41,908 nucleotides of DNA. Source: Faecalicoccus sp. (GTDB taxonomy: Bacteria > Bacillota_I > Bacilli_A > Erysipelotrichales > Erysipelotrichaceae). The stretch's first letter is position 1. The number at the start of each line of letters is the position of its first letter. The stretch lies in contig JAGAWH010000220.1 of NCBI GenBank assembly GCA_017941505.1, positions 1 through 41,908 on the forward strand, written 5' to 3'. The notes beneath the pieces were generated by a model. The model ran no database searches, was not told the DNA's origin, and worked only from the letters and a program-made list of their open reading frames with translations. Of the stretch, positions 1 to 9,997 are shown piece by piece. A program made the position numbers and the translations under genes.

Positions 1-684
1 CTTACTTACTGTACTTTTATTTATATTCACAACTTGATTATGCTTTTCGGATATATAATACTGATAAAGCCACCCAATAATCTGCACCTGATCATTCCAG
101 CTGTCTTCACTAATATCAGAAATCAATCTTCCCAACACAGACTCTTCTCTTAAAAGGTTAGTTGGAAACAATAGTGTCATATAGTCATCAATCGGTTTGA
201 ACATACCCGGAAGGTATTGGGACATATCATTACATGTAGCTAAAAGAAGCTCTTTATAGAGCTCTTCATCATTATTCTCTTCCTTTAAAGCTATAACCCT
301 ATTCTTATCTAATCCCAACAGATCAATATGAAGTGCCTCATCCATAATTTGAGGTTTGAATTCATTATTATCATTTGTAAATACTCGAACCTTATTAGGG
401 AGATAGTTATTCACTTCCATAAAGCGAAGCGCAATAAAACGGTTAAACCAGGTGTAAGCAACTTCTTCCATAACCTGATCATACCCTTTTTGGTTGACCT
501 CTTTTATTAATGTCTGTCTTTTCTTCTTTTCATCATTTGACAATAATCTGCCATTGATATCATTCGCATTAGAAGAAACAATATTATCTTTTTCTACTCC
601 GTATTCAAATGCTTTCTGGGATACTCTGCTGATAAGTTCATTTCTAGCCCATATCGCATAGTTCTTTATGGAAGTTTTATTCAT
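1..684 (-). CDS. pglX: BREX-1 adenine-specific DNA methyltransferase PglX, N-terminal part (runs off left edge)
   Basis: The first 228 codons of a gene read leftwards stay open to base 1, so this is a 5' fragment. The product starts MNKTSIKNYAIWARNEL and carries WFNRFIALRFMEVNNYLP near residues 80-97, both typical of the N-terminal region of BREX type 1 PglX. In that family the protein methylates adenine in a short non-palindromic site, marking self DNA. The SAM-binding and NPPY motifs would lie beyond the window. A GGAGATAG ribosome binding site precedes the ATG, and the gap after pglZ is 18 bases, so it is the fifth gene of the brx operon. PglX usually precedes PglZ; here the order is reversed. 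Confidence 0.88.
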   Translation of the reverse strand, partial: MNKTSIKNYAIWARNELISRVSQKAFEYGVEKDNIVSSNANDINGRLLSNDEKKKRQTLIKEVNQKGYDQVMEEVAYTWFNRFIALRFMEVNNYLPNKVRVFTNDNNEFKPQIMDEALHIDLLGLDKNRVIALKEENNDEELYKELLLATCNDMSQYLPGMFKPIDDYMTLLFPTNLLREESVLGRLISDISEDSWNDQVQIIGWLYQYYISEKHNQVVNINKSTVSK

Positions 685-702
685 ATCCTATCTCCATTTC
701 TA

Positions 703-3285
703 TTAGTCAAAGAAATTGAAATCATCAAATGACATTGAAATATCAATCTGAATTTCTTCTTTTACTGGAATTTGTAATCCATCTTCATCCTGAATCATTA
801 AATAGTACAATGCATGGTTATCATAAGCCTGTTGTTTAAGGTTGAATGTACATCTAAATTCTCGTTCTTTTATATTCTTGCTGGTTCTATCGGCAACGAT
901 TCTCTGCACATCACTAATAGTATTTCCATATGCATCTACTAGGAATAATTTATATGTACATGAAATATAATTATCTGCTACAGCTTCTTTCTGATAGAAA
1001 TTTAAGTTAAATATCATGTTGCTAACTTTTCTGCTTGAAGATAATAAAGCGATAGTTACCGGCTTCGTATCGTATCTATCCCTTGCTTCTAAATACGTTT
1101 TATTTGTAGATCTGAGATTGCGATATTCGATTACCGGTACGACCATTTCCTGTAAGCTTGCCCCACCATGAACAAAGTTCAAACTGCCGGAACCTTTAAT
1201 CCGTATATTCTCTCTTGGAGAGAAAGCCTGATATCCATCCTCATTGTAGAACCCTTTAACAGGTATCATAAAATCAGGACTGGCATCCATATCTGTTATG
1301 ATATGTCTTCGATCCTGCTCGGTAATATCTTTCTTAAATTCAGCTCTATTTAATTTATCATCTTCTTCTAAAGGTTCATAAGTATATAAGAATCCATGGT
1401 CAGAAGTAATTATGATCTTTACACTGTGCATATCACTGACAAGAGTAGTAACTAAGCTTTTAATTTCATTTATTGCTGTATCGCACGCATTGAAAACACC
1501 CTGTTCATCATGGTGACTTGTATGATCGATCGTATCGTGATAGATATATACAACCTGCATACCTCTGACAAGGTTTCTTCGCTCTTCACGCTTCATTAAA
1601 ATAATATCTTTGTATTTAACAGTAATGCTGTTTGGATTATATCCCTTCAATACATCTTCCCTGTTATTTGCATCCGTAGATTTACCATCAGCCATTATTT
1701 TTAATATTCCTGATTTTTCTACCAAATTTAGCTTTCTGTGTGGAAGAAGTGCTGCCATGCCAAACTTCGTGATAGTTGGAAATACAGCCTGCTGGCTGTT
1801 CAAAGTCACATCAGACTTGGCTTCTGCTCGTAATTGGTCAGCCAAGGAAGCTGCAACCTCATATCGCATTGCATCTGAAATAATTACATAAACCTTATTA
1901 TCTTCGGGTCGAATGTACTTATTATAAAAATCAGTTTGCTGTGGAACTCGGAATATAGATCCTGTTGTTTTTAATTCATTTTCTGCAACATTTGTCCAGT
2001 TTTGTGACAAATTACTCAAATACCAGTTCTTATACAGCTTCTCAATTTCAGAAGCTACATTTTTTAAATCATCATCTAAGAAATGATTAGGTTTGTTTAT
2101 ACATTTATTAAATGATCCATAAAACTGACGATAATATGTATCCATGAAATAATACTCTTTACAGTATTCATCCCATAGTTTTTTAGCATCGATTAAATGG
2201 AACCCACCTGCATATTTCTCTGAAAACTGCAGCATCTTTGCAGCCCAATACAGAGCAGAATAATAATTCTCTACCAATCCATGCCAAGCCATGGTTCTTC
2301 TTTTTTCAACAACGGAAACCACAGTATCTGCATTAATAGTATGACGAATTACATCCTGCATCAGCTTTTCTAAAATCACTTCATCGATTACAGGAAGAAT
2401 TTCTGTATCTGATAAATCTTCAATTTCAAATCCCTTAAATCGATCTCTTAGCCTTAATTCACTTTCCACTCTTCTTAAAATATCGTATATATCCGATCTT
2501 GAATCGCTATGAATCCATTCGGAAATAAGATCATAACAGAACGCAGAATGAATACCGGAATATTTCGCTTCTAAACCCGAAAGAACTCTTTCCGGCATTG
2601 TTTGGGAAACAGCACTCAGGACAATATGGGTATCCATTTTATCTATATCTGATGGTCCGGTATATCCTGTAGTCGCTCTAACTAAATTCCAAAAACGCGT
2701 ACTGGCACTGTATTTTAACAACTCTACTTTCATTTCATTCTGGATATCCGGTCCATCTTTCATTACGGATTTGATGATTTCCTTTGGATTCATCCGTGTT
2801 TTTAAGATAGATGCCAACATAGCCATATGAAGTCTCTGAACATTTGTGATATCTGATCCAAATTGAGCCAGCACTTTACGTCTTGATGCTGCTTTAAGAA
2901 ATTGTTTATAGCCCTTCAATGTTTCTCGAACATCAGGAATAGCAGCAATATTCATCTCCTGCATCCACATGGATAATTGATCAGCTCTAAAATCTTCACT
3001 ATATAGCTTGATATCTAAAAGCCAGTCATCTTCCATATCGACTATGAAAGGATTATAGACAAGAAAATTACTATCAAGATCATCAACGGTAAGAAGTTTC
3101 TTTACCGCAAAGTTATTGTTTTCCTTTAACTCAATAACTTTTGCCTTTTCCAGTTTTAGTTCGCTGATATTGTCTTTAAAGTCTTGATCCTCATCATTCC
3201 AAAAGATAATCCTACGTCTATAGAACTCAGGTAATGGTTCTGAAAACTTTTTATTTAATTGTTTAATGACACTTTCAAGTTCCAT
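703..3285 (-). CDS. pglZ: BREX-1 phosphatase-fold protein PglZ
   Basis: This 860-residue protein belongs to the PglZ family, an alkaline-phosphatase-superfamily fold that is essential in BREX. The metal-site motifs are visible: IISDAMRYE near residue 468, HDTIDHTSHH near 587 and IITSDHGFLYT near 630. The N-terminal half is helical, with the family's usual layout, and length matches BREX-1 PglZ. In the family PglZ works with BrxB, BrxC and PglX in the complex that methylates host DNA and blocks phage replication; its exact reaction is not settled. GGAGG sits 6 bases before the ATG. It starts 18 bases after brxC ends and lies between brxC and pglX, which is not the commonest gene order. Confidence 0.95.
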   Translation of the reverse strand: MELESVIKQLNKKFSEPLPEFYRRRIIFWNDEDQDFKDNISELKLEKAKVIELKENNNFAVKKLLTVDDLDSNFLVYNPFIVDMEDDWLLDIKLYSEDFRADQLSMWMQEMNIAAIPDVRETLKGYKQFLKAASRRKVLAQFGSDITNVQRLHMAMLASILKTRMNPKEIIKSVMKDGPDIQNEMKVELLKYSASTRFWNLVRATTGYTGPSDIDKMDTHIVLSAVSQTMPERVLSGLEAKYSGIHSAFCYDLISEWIHSDSRSDIYDILRRVESELRLRDRFKGFEIEDLSDTEILPVIDEVILEKLMQDVIRHTINADTVVSVVEKRRTMAWHGLVENYYSALYWAAKMLQFSEKYAGGFHLIDAKKLWDEYCKEYYFMDTYYRQFYGSFNKCINKPNHFLDDDLKNVASEIEKLYKNWYLSNLSQNWTNVAENELKTTGSIFRVPQQTDFYNKYIRPEDNKVYVIISDAMRYEVAASLADQLRAEAKSDVTLNSQQAVFPTITKFGMAALLPHRKLNLVEKSGILKIMADGKSTDANNREDVLKGYNPNSITVKYKDIILMKREERRNLVRGMQVVYIYHDTIDHTSHHDEQGVFNACDTAINEIKSLVTTLVSDMHSVKIIITSDHGFLYTYEPLEEDDKLNRAEFKKDITEQDRRHIITDMDASPDFMIPVKGFYNEDGYQAFSPRENIRIKGSGSLNFVHGGASLQEMVVPVIEYRNLRSTNKTYLEARDRYDTKPVTIALLSSSRKVSNMIFNLNFYQKEAVADNYISCTYKLFLVDAYGNTISDVQRIVADRTSKNIKEREFRCTFNLKQQAYDNHALYYLMIQDEDGLQIPVKEEIQIDISMSFDDFNFFD

Positions 3286-3303
3286 ATCGAACCTCCAAAT
3301 TCT

Positions 3304-6300
3304 TTATTTAATTTCTAATTCGTCGCAATTATTTAGGTATGATTCAAGAGTATCTTTAAGACTCGCTAAATAGCGGTCAATATCTTCATTGGAACGTAAC
3401 GTTACCTGAGGAATGATTACGTTTCGATAATATGTTTTTGTAACTCTTCTTTGAACAGGTGCTTTTGGTGTCGGCTGAGGCTGCTTAACCGGTTTTAATG
3501 CATTGTCCATTAAACGGATATAATTATCTTTCTCATTTGTAATCTGTGCTATTTTGGCATCCAACAATGACAGATCATTCACCTTTAATATTTCTTCTTT
3601 CCTGCGATCAAACTGTATTCTTGCCTGGTTGAGAAGACCGGATAGTTTATTCATATCACGTTTGGCACTGGTATTTACTGCATCCATGCATTGATCAATA
3701 ATATTAAGTACAGTCTTTCTCTTCTCACTTACTAACTGGAGCTGTGCAGTATTTACCGTTGAAATCAGTCCGTTTAAATCTTTAATTTTTGAATAATTAT
3801 AATTATCTGTATATGTGACAATCTCTTTGATTTTCATCAATGATGCCTTAACATCTGGGTAATCGGTGAAATAATCAATAGAATTTTTCATGGTGTTATT
3901 AAATTGAGTGGCATTGTCAAATATAGTCTTCTGCGTATTAAAGAAAGTTTTTACATCATCCATATCATCCTTATTATCAAGAAGATCATCACTAAGAGAA
4001 TTAATTTTATCAATTAAAGCAGTACCATCATTTGTGCACTTCAATACTTCATCGACTAACCGTGTACCTTCAAGTACTTTGTCATATCCCGGATAATGTC
4101 GTTGATCATTTAACCGTTTATATTTATTAAATTCTTCTTCTCTTTTTTCTTTGAAATGTTTCTCAATCCATGCAAACAAACCATCTTCATCGCTTGGAAC
4201 ATCCATTACATCAAAGTACTCACGCAGAAAATCTCTGGCATTTTTCAGCTTTACAGGATTGATACTTTCTCGCTTTGAAATCTGTGTGCTGCCTATATCT
4301 GATTTCTTTCTCAAATAATTGATCATTTTGGCATCCGTAGCAGGAATTACCTGACCATTTACTTTGATAATGACCTTTTGATAGTAAATTAATAAGGCAA
4401 CAACACCTGCAATATCCAATTCTCTCCATCCATACGGAATATTTTTATATCTTTCCTGAATGTCATACATTGTAGTTTTGATATGCTGCATAAAGCGGGT
4501 GTCTAAATAGTCCAGAATGTCATCACATGCCAGCTTATTTGGTTCAAACCCTTCAACAAAAGATTTCTGACCTTTCAATACAGTAACAATGTCCATATCA
4601 GAGTCAAAATCGTCGTCAATATAACCTAATTTTGTATATGTGTTTTCTACTAAAATCTGAAGAGCATCATTCACTTTATTGGTCGCACTTGTACCACTGA
4701 TAGGAACATATTCACCGCAAATATAGAACGATCCATCCACAATTGCCTTCGCAATGTCATCTTTTGCCTCTTTTTCCAAACGATTGGCTTCATTTTGTCT
4801 ATCCTGAACAATTCTTTGGACAGAAGGAGATAATTGATTGATATTTTTCTGTTTTGCGTATTTTCTTATTTTGGCAACTGTTTCTAACTTTTCATAATAA
4901 TTACTGTCTGAAGATAAAATACATATTGCCATATTCTGCATCGAATCCATCTTTACTCTATATGGGTCTTTATCGTATGGATCTGCTGCATCTGTATAAA
5001 ACTTAAGAGTAATCTCCCCTCTTGTCTGACCTACATTCTGACCGTCAATACGTGAATTAAATTCAAAATCATATTTGTTCTTATAGCGATATCTTTTATT
5101 GCTGTAAATATCATCGAAAATAAGACTTCCAATTTGGCTGACAACAGCGGATGAATCAATATCTGTATTCCGGATATCACGTGCTATATCCTGCTCTTCG
5201 TCTGTTAAGAACAAATATAAATCACTGGTTCTGGTAATATAGTTCTGGTTGTAAAGACGGTCCAAAGATTCTTGAATCTCTTTACGTAAATCCAACTTAT
5301 CCACACGAATATCATCCGCCATCAAAATTATTAAATTATCTATATTAGAAGGAATGTCATCTATATAACGGATTAAGTATAAAAGCTTTAATAAATTTAC
5401 ATCATTCTTCTCCAATCCTAATCCATCCTGTGCTGCTCTTTCTGCACGCTCTATTACACCTCTGACAGCAGTATCTAATGAGCTGTGAAGTGTATCGTAG
5501 AAAGCATATAGAGGGACAATGCTGAACTCATTCTTATCTTCTATTGATTGAGCAGATTCCTGGAAACCATTCAACATGGATCTTTCACCCTGTGATTGGT
5601 GTTTTCCCGTATGCCCATGTTTACGGATCTCATTATATATTTTCTGCATCACAATAAATTGATAAGGCACAAATGGGAACTGTCTTACAAATTCATCACC
5701 CGATTTATAACCACGAATATCTTTTATATTACTTTTGAATGAATACAGATTTCTTAAGACAGCATCATTATTGTCATATACCATCTCTAAATTATTTTGA
5801 GCATCGTCTTTCTTAGACAAAAGTCGCTTTTCAATTACTTCTCCAACAGAAGATGAGGTTAAGCTTAACCGGACTTTAAAACGAGCCATGATACGTGAGA
5901 ATTCATCCGTTCTTACCTTGATCATCTCATCAAGCGCTTCCTGTCCGGTCGCAACAACCCATACCTGTCCACGACATTCAGAACCTAATTTTTCAATTAA
6001 TGACTGCAAGTTTAATAACAAACTTGTCTCTGTGCCAATATATTGTCCAGCCTCATCGATCATGAAAAGAAGTCGGAAGTCTTTTGGTTTTGACTGCACA
6101 TAGGCTTTGATTTCATCAACCAACTGGGCAATGCTCATATCAACCGATTCCGTTCCATCAAACCAGTGCTGAGCATTATCTCTGCTTAATCCCACTACAT
6201 CAACTAAGCATTCAATAATGTCATCTTCAAAGAACTCATATTCAGCTCTTGAATTTAACCAGGTATCACCATTGATTTCTTCAAAAGCTTCTTTAAATTC

Positions 6301-6831
6301 ATCCATCTTTCCTTTTTTAGTAATGAATTGTTCCAGTTTAGCTAGTTTTAAGTCATTGCCATAAAAGCCAAGATGGTTATAGAAAACTTTTGCGAATACT
6401 TTCAATACAGCTGTGGCATCTTTTTGCATCGGTCCTTCAACATCAATATTAAAAAGAATTGTCTCTGTTGGAACCGAGGTTGCCTTTTGAATAGGGAGGA
6501 ACGATAATTCATCATCATATTTTTCACGGAAATAATCGACTGTCTTTCTGCCTCCAATTTCTTTGTTTTCAAGGAGATATGAAAGCATCTTTAAAAAGTG
6601 TGATTTACCACTTCCAAAAAAGCCAGTGATCCAAACACCGATATTATCTGTTGGATTGTCAAAGGAATCAGCATAGCTTTCGAAAAATTTATTAAAATGT
6701 TTCTTTAGTTCTGTTGTAACAACATATTCTTTAATTTCCTGTTCAACAACAGAATCCTGCTCTTGCTCTACTTGAATAACACCATTAATTGAACGATTAA
6801 TATCGTCCTTAAACATATCGCGTATTTTCAT
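3304..6831 (-). CDS. brxC: BREX P-loop ATPase BrxC
   Basis: A large P-loop protein of 1175 residues. The Walker A motif GFFGSGKSH lies near residue 70 and the Walker B-like LLFMIDEAGQYIG near residue 250. The N-terminus MKIRDMFKDDINRSINGVIQV is the usual BrxC opening. A longer reading frame begins at 6852, but GGGAGA lies 6 bases before the ATG at 6831 and that start matches the family, so it is preferred. Downstream of the ATPase core the protein is helical, with a coiled-coil-rich region around residues 900-1120 and a short proline-rich stretch before the end. BrxC is needed both for methylation and for phage exclusion. It follows brxB by 13 bases. Confidence 0.95.
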   Translation of the reverse strand: MKIRDMFKDDINRSINGVIQVEQEQDSVVEQEIKEYVVTTELKKHFNKFFESYADSFDNPTDNIGVWITGFFGSGKSHFLKMLSYLLENKEIGGRKTVDYFREKYDDELSFLPIQKATSVPTETILFNIDVEGPMQKDATAVLKVFAKVFYNHLGFYGNDLKLAKLEQFITKKGKMDEFKEAFEEINGDTWLNSRAEYEFFEDDIIECLVDVVGLSRDNAQHWFDGTESVDMSIAQLVDEIKAYVQSKPKDFRLLFMIDEAGQYIGTETSLLLNLQSLIEKLGSECRGQVWVVATGQEALDEMIKVRTDEFSRIMARFKVRLSLTSSSVGEVIEKRLLSKKDDAQNNLEMVYDNNDAVLRNLYSFKSNIKDIRGYKSGDEFVRQFPFVPYQFIVMQKIYNEIRKHGHTGKHQSQGERSMLNGFQESAQSIEDKNEFSIVPLYAFYDTLHSSLDTAVRGVIERAERAAQDGLGLEKNDVNLLKLLYLIRYIDDIPSNIDNLIILMADDIRVDKLDLRKEIQESLDRLYNQNYITRTSDLYLFLTDEEQDIARDIRNTDIDSSAVVSQIGSLIFDDIYSNKRYRYKNKYDFEFNSRIDGQNVGQTRGEITLKFYTDAADPYDKDPYRVKMDSMQNMAICILSSDSNYYEKLETVAKIRKYAKQKNINQLSPSVQRIVQDRQNEANRLEKEAKDDIAKAIVDGSFYICGEYVPISGTSATNKVNDALQILVENTYTKLGYIDDDFDSDMDIVTVLKGQKSFVEGFEPNKLACDDILDYLDTRFMQHIKTTMYDIQERYKNIPYGWRELDIAGVVALLIYYQKVIIKVNGQVIPATDAKMINYLRKKSDIGSTQISKRESINPVKLKNARDFLREYFDVMDVPSDEDGLFAWIEKHFKEKREEEFNKYKRLNDQRHYPGYDKVLEGTRLVDEVLKCTNDGTALIDKINSLSDDLLDNKDDMDDVKTFFNTQKTIFDNATQFNNTMKNSIDYFTDYPDVKASLMKIKEIVTYTDNYNYSKIKDLNGLISTVNTAQLQLVSEKRKTVLNIIDQCMDAVNTSAKRDMNKLSGLLNQARIQFDRRKEEILKVNDLSLLDAKIAQITNEKDNYIRLMDNALKPVKQPQPTPKAPVQRRVTKTYYRNVIIPQVTLRSNEDIDRYLASLKDTLESYLNNCDELEIK

Positions 6832-6844
6832 AATCAATCTCCCT

Positions 6845-7399
6845 CTATACAACTTTGAATGCTCTATAGTATTCGTTTTTCTTCAATTTATTGAACAATC
6901 TTACATAATGTCCATCAAAATCTCCCGGATAAAGAACCAAAATAGGTACATCTAAAAAATATGGCTGCATTGCTTCTAACAATGAATGCACTCTCATAAA
7001 TGGGAACACTTTACCGACACCCGATAAAACTACAACATCGCCTTTTTGATGATCAGAATAATTCATTTTCGCAGCAAATATTTTCGGGTTACAGCTATTA
7101 TCCAATTGTTTTTTAAAATTATCTTTTCCCTTTTTTACTTCTAGAGCTTCTATTCTATTTAAGATTCTTTTATCTCTAAGGATATCTAAAAAAACCTCAT
7201 AAAGATCATAATGTATCACTCGACAGGATAGATTCTCGTTTTGTAGCTGCTGAACAAAATGACGTACAACCATTTCTTCTTTAGGGTCATAGCAAAACAT
7301 ACGTATATTAACTTCGTTACTTAGGCCTCTTCCCTCTAAAAAGTCAGAACTCTGCATTAATGACTTTAAGCCGTCTAAACGCTCATTAATCTTTGCCAT
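6845..7399 (-). CDS. brxB: BREX protein BrxB (DUF1788 family)
   Basis: A 184-residue protein matching BrxB/DUF1788. Recognisable parts are the LEVKKGKDNFKKQLDN region and the C-terminal block VPILVLYPGDFDGHYVRLF, which ends in a basic YYRAFKVV tail. BrxB is a small adaptor of the BREX complex, and a defined enzymatic role is not established. A TTG at 7405 would extend the frame by two residues, but GGAGAATTGATT places the ribosome at the ATG at 7399. The ATG lies two bases after the brxA stop codon, so translation is probably coupled. Confidence 0.93.
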   Translation of the reverse strand: MAKINERLDGLKSLMQSSDFLEGRGLSNEVNIRMFCYDPKEEMVVRHFVQQLQNENLSCRVIHYDLYEVFLDILRDKRILNRIEALEVKKGKDNFKKQLDNSCNPKIFAAKMNYSDHQKGDVVVLSGVGKVFPFMRVHSLLEAMQPYFLDVPILVLYPGDFDGHYVRLFNKLKKNEYYRAFKVV

Positions 7400-7401
7400 A
7401 A

Positions 7402-8010
7402 TCAATTCTCCTCCAGCCAGTTAAATGCGGCCAGACCTGTATAGTCTTTTCTTTCTTCCAGAACCATTTTTAATCTTGGGTCAATCAAAACAGGGTTTAG
7501 CTGTTCGGATCTATTTGAATCAATATATTCAGTTTCAACTAATATTTTGTTGATAACAGATTTACATTTTTTTACTGTTTCATCACTCCAGGATGCAACT
7601 TCATCATTCTGCTCCTGCAGTCTTGTAAAAAAGGAATTCAAGTCTCGCCGGCTATAATGGAAATCTTTAGTTCGATACTTTTCTGCGATTACTGTTGACA
7701 TAAAATCCTGTATCAAGCGATAGTACTCCATCATTGCATAAAGACAGGTTTGTTTAGCAGAAATAATAGAATCATTAGCAATGATATCTATCAAAGTAGA
7801 ATCACCTAAAGCATGAAGTCGTTTTAAACATACACTTGAAATATTTTTTATCATTCGTTCTGTAGGATATTGGAACAAATTGTTGTTAAAAATCTCCTCT
7901 ATAATTTCATTATCTGATTTTCCACTCTCCATCAGTCGGGCTGTAATTCTCATTTCACGAAATAAAAACTGTTCTCTTGTGATTGTTCTGTATGGGGTAT
8001 TTGGATTCAT
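7402..8010 (-). CDS. brxA: BREX protein BrxA (DUF1819 family)
   Basis: A 202-residue protein recognisable as BrxA/DUF1819, a helical, winged-helix-like DNA-binding component of BREX. It starts MNPNTPYRTITREQFLF and contains RITARLMESGKSDNEIIEEI, typical of the family N-terminus. GGAGGTCATC precedes the ATG at 8010; the TTG at 8028 in the same frame lies upstream of that ribosome binding site and is not favoured. It is the first gene of the leftward brx operon, with an AT-rich region upstream. No BREX-specific WYL regulator (BrxR) sits next to it; the nearest WYL gene is about 10 kb away in another operon. Confidence 0.93.
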   Translation of the reverse strand: MNPNTPYRTITREQFLFREMRITARLMESGKSDNEIIEEIFNNNLFQYPTERMIKNISSVCLKRLHALGDSTLIDIIANDSIISAKQTCLYAMMEYYRLIQDFMSTVIAEKYRTKDFHYSRRDLNSFFTRLQEQNDEVASWSDETVKKCKSVINKILVETEYIDSNRSEQLNPVLIDPRLKMVLEERKDYTGLAAFNWLEEN

Positions 8011-8333
8011 GATGACCTCCGTATTCAATGTTTTTTATAATATTTGAATTCTAATAAATGATATATTATACTTTTAATTTTTGTGCTTATTTAATTATAC
8101 TATCTTTCATAACTCATTCAAAATAATAGATAATGCTTTCTAAAAATATCTTGGCCACATGCAGTACATACCCACTGTTTTCATATCACTTATATCAGCA
8201 TTATTTATGTCACAAACTTAAAAATTTTAAATATGTATGTTACTATTCGCAGGTTACGCCAACATCACTACAATAAGGGCCAATTAAACATATTAATTAT
8301 AAACACTGTTTCTCTTCTTATTATATTTGCTAT
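8011..8333 (-). promoter_or_regulatory. Intergenic region with likely brx promoter
   Basis: About 320 bases of very AT-rich DNA upstream of brxA. A TATAAT match on the minus strand lies at 8065-8070, but no convincing -35 box is present at 17-18 bases, so the promoter call is weak. A plus-strand frame starting at 8233 crosses the terminator that follows and does not look like a gene. Nothing else is recognised here. Confidence 0.35.
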
Positions 8334-8374
8334 AAAAAAAAGAATGGCTCTTCATATATGGCCATTCTTTTTTT
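8334..8374. terminator. Bidirectional rho-independent terminator
   Basis: The arms AAAAAAGAATGGC (left) and GCCATTCTTTTTTT (right) form a long stem around a 12-base loop, with an A-tract on one side and a T-tract on the other. It ends transcription of the toxin/immunity operon read leftwards (stop codon at 8379) and shields the brx operon from it. Confidence 0.85.
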
Positions 8375-8378
8375 ACAC

Positions 8379-8786
8379 TTACCCAGCTAAAATAGAGACT
8401 TTGTTCTTTTCTGCATAATCAAATAATTTAAACACTTCGGTAAAAAGATCTTTTCCATCTGCTGTAGTATGAAGATTTGCACATGATGTTACAGCAGTGG
8501 CAATATTCCCTTTCCAAGGAGGAGCGATATTAGGTTTGCGATAATCGTATATTGCTTTTTCTGGAGGTATTTTACTAAAAATATCAACAACTGTTTTTAA
8601 TTGTGAACATGTCTCTTTTACATGTTCTGCAGGACATTCTCCTGTTTTTAAGAATTCCATGGCAAGTGGAATTTCCTGCCTTTCCTTATCAGAAATCATA
8701 GTCATTGCTGTTGAATAAATAGAATACCAAATACTTCCAGTTCCAACATCAACAGAAATCTTTTCATCTGAACTATATAGTCTCAT
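8379..8786 (-). CDS. Imm70-like immunity protein
   Basis: A 135-residue soluble protein. The C-terminal half holds IPPEKAIYD, APPWKGNIA and TTADGKDLFTEVF, which resemble the PPS..WD, PPWG.NI and TSDGKDLF signature I associate with immunity family Imm70. It presumably binds and neutralises the nuclease tip of the lipoprotein toxin encoded directly upstream. The ATG shares its A with the TAA of the toxin gene (TAATG), so the two are translationally coupled, as expected when immunity must accompany the toxin. The family assignment is from memory of its signature; the role also follows from position. Confidence 0.68.
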   Translation of the reverse strand: MRLYSSDEKISVDVGTGSIWYSIYSTAMTMISDKERQEIPLAMEFLKTGECPAEHVKETCSQLKTVVDIFSKIPPEKAIYDYRKPNIAPPWKGNIATAVTSCANLHTTADGKDLFTEVFKLFDYAEKNKVSILAG

Positions 8787-9997
8787 TACGATAACCCCAC
8801 AATTCTAATTGGAATATTAGGATAAATATCTTCCAATAAACGCCAGATTTCCTTTTTAACACCTTCACAGGTTGCTTCACTAAAACCTCGCCCGGTGACA
8901 TCAAGAACAATCTCTTGTGTTGATCCAGCTGGAAGATGTTTTATTCTGGAAGATACCTCCCGTTTCAATTCTCTATAAAGTGTATTTAAGCTGGATGGAT
9001 TTTCCAAATCATAATATTTTACGTCTACCGCATTAATATGATCGATTAAATTCTGAATAATATCAGGACGTGTTGCCCCTTTTGTACCATAAGGGACTTG
9101 TTTACCATTTAGATAAGATAATTGTTCATAACCTCCTATTTCATTTAATGCACGATATTGGGCTTTTACCCATTCAGGCGCATCTTCAGGAATTTTAACT
9201 GTCCCCTTAGCAACTTCCGTACCACCTTCTACTGCGTTTGCAGTACGATGGAATGCACTAAGTTCGGTAGCTCCTCCATAAATTGCTCCTGAAATAGCTC
9301 CCCACTTAAGTCCTTCACCACCACCTAATGCAGCGGCTTTAAGCATTGCATCCATATCTCCGCCAGTTTTAATTCCCTCTACAACACCTGCGGAAATAGC
9401 TCCAAACACACTGGATTTCAATGCAAATGTAGTTGCAGTTTTAGCAGAAGCTGCAAAAAATATGCTTACCGGAACAAATCCCGCTGCACCACTTACTACA
9501 GAAACGGTAACACATACAAGAATTACACCAGTCCCTATCGCTACATTTTTTATAACTTTATCAAATGTATCGTCATACCCTTCCATAGGCTTTACTATGG
9601 TTTCTCCATTATCACCCATAGTAAATACATATTTGTGATCCTTGAATTGGGCGTCGAGCTCAGCTAACGTATATCCAAAGAATACATTTGATTTTGAATT
9701 ATAGGTTAATTCTTCAACAAGTTCTTTAGAAATATATGTTGTATTTACATTTTCAATAAAATAATCTTCGCTATCAAATTCAGACACTAACTCCGTATAC
9801 ACTTGATCTTCTACATATTGAAGGAGTTTTGGATCATTTAAATCTGAAAAATTTATCTCTGTTTCTTTCTCTGTATCAGATGGATTTGACTCTACGGTAG
9901 TATCACTTGATTCGTCATTTTGCGTTTGGTTTGCTGGCGAACTGCACCCAGTCAAAATCATTGCCAACGAAAGAATAAATGCCAATAGTTTTCTCAT
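8786..9997 (-). CDS. Lipoprotein-type polymorphic toxin with CdiA-like PD-(D/E)XK nuclease tip
   Basis: A 403-residue secreted toxin. Residues 1-18 are a lipoprotein signal with lipobox LTGC (Cys18). An acidic linker follows, then a conserved region from about 50 to 130 containing YISKELVEELTYNSKSNVF. A hydrophobic, Gly/Ala-rich segment follows at about 145-245 and looks membrane-active. The last ~115 residues are the toxin: YGTKGATRPDIIQ, then VDVKYYDLENPSSL, then IVLDVTGRGFS. This RPD...(D/E)xK arrangement is that of PD-(D/E)XK nuclease tips in CdiA-type contact-dependent toxins, some of which cut tRNA. The target here is inferred, not shown. AAGGGGGA precedes the ATG. The N-terminal half is paralogous to the toxin at 10743-12122; only the tip differs. 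Confidence 0.78.
   Translation of the reverse strand: MRKLLAFILSLAMILTGCSSPANQTQNDESSDTTVESNPSDTEKETEINFSDLNDPKLLQYVEDQVYTELVSEFDSEDYFIENVNTTYISKELVEELTYNSKSNVFFGYTLAELDAQFKDHKYVFTMGDNGETIVKPMEGYDDTFDKVIKNVAIGTGVILVCVTVSVVSGAAGFVPVSIFFAASAKTATTFALKSSVFGAISAGVVEGIKTGGDMDAMLKAAALGGGEGLKWGAISGAIYGGATELSAFHRTANAVEGGTEVAKGTVKIPEDAPEWVKAQYRALNEIGGYEQLSYLNGKQVPYGTKGATRPDIIQNLIDHINAVDVKYYDLENPSSLNTLYRELKREVSSRIKHLPAGSTQEIVLDVTGRGFSEATCEGVKKEIWRLLEDIYPNIPIRIVGLS

Noticed and set aside
8233..8418. Plus-strand 61-codon frame
   Set aside because: It runs through a strong bidirectional terminator and into the end of the immunity gene; no ribosome site and no protein-like composition.
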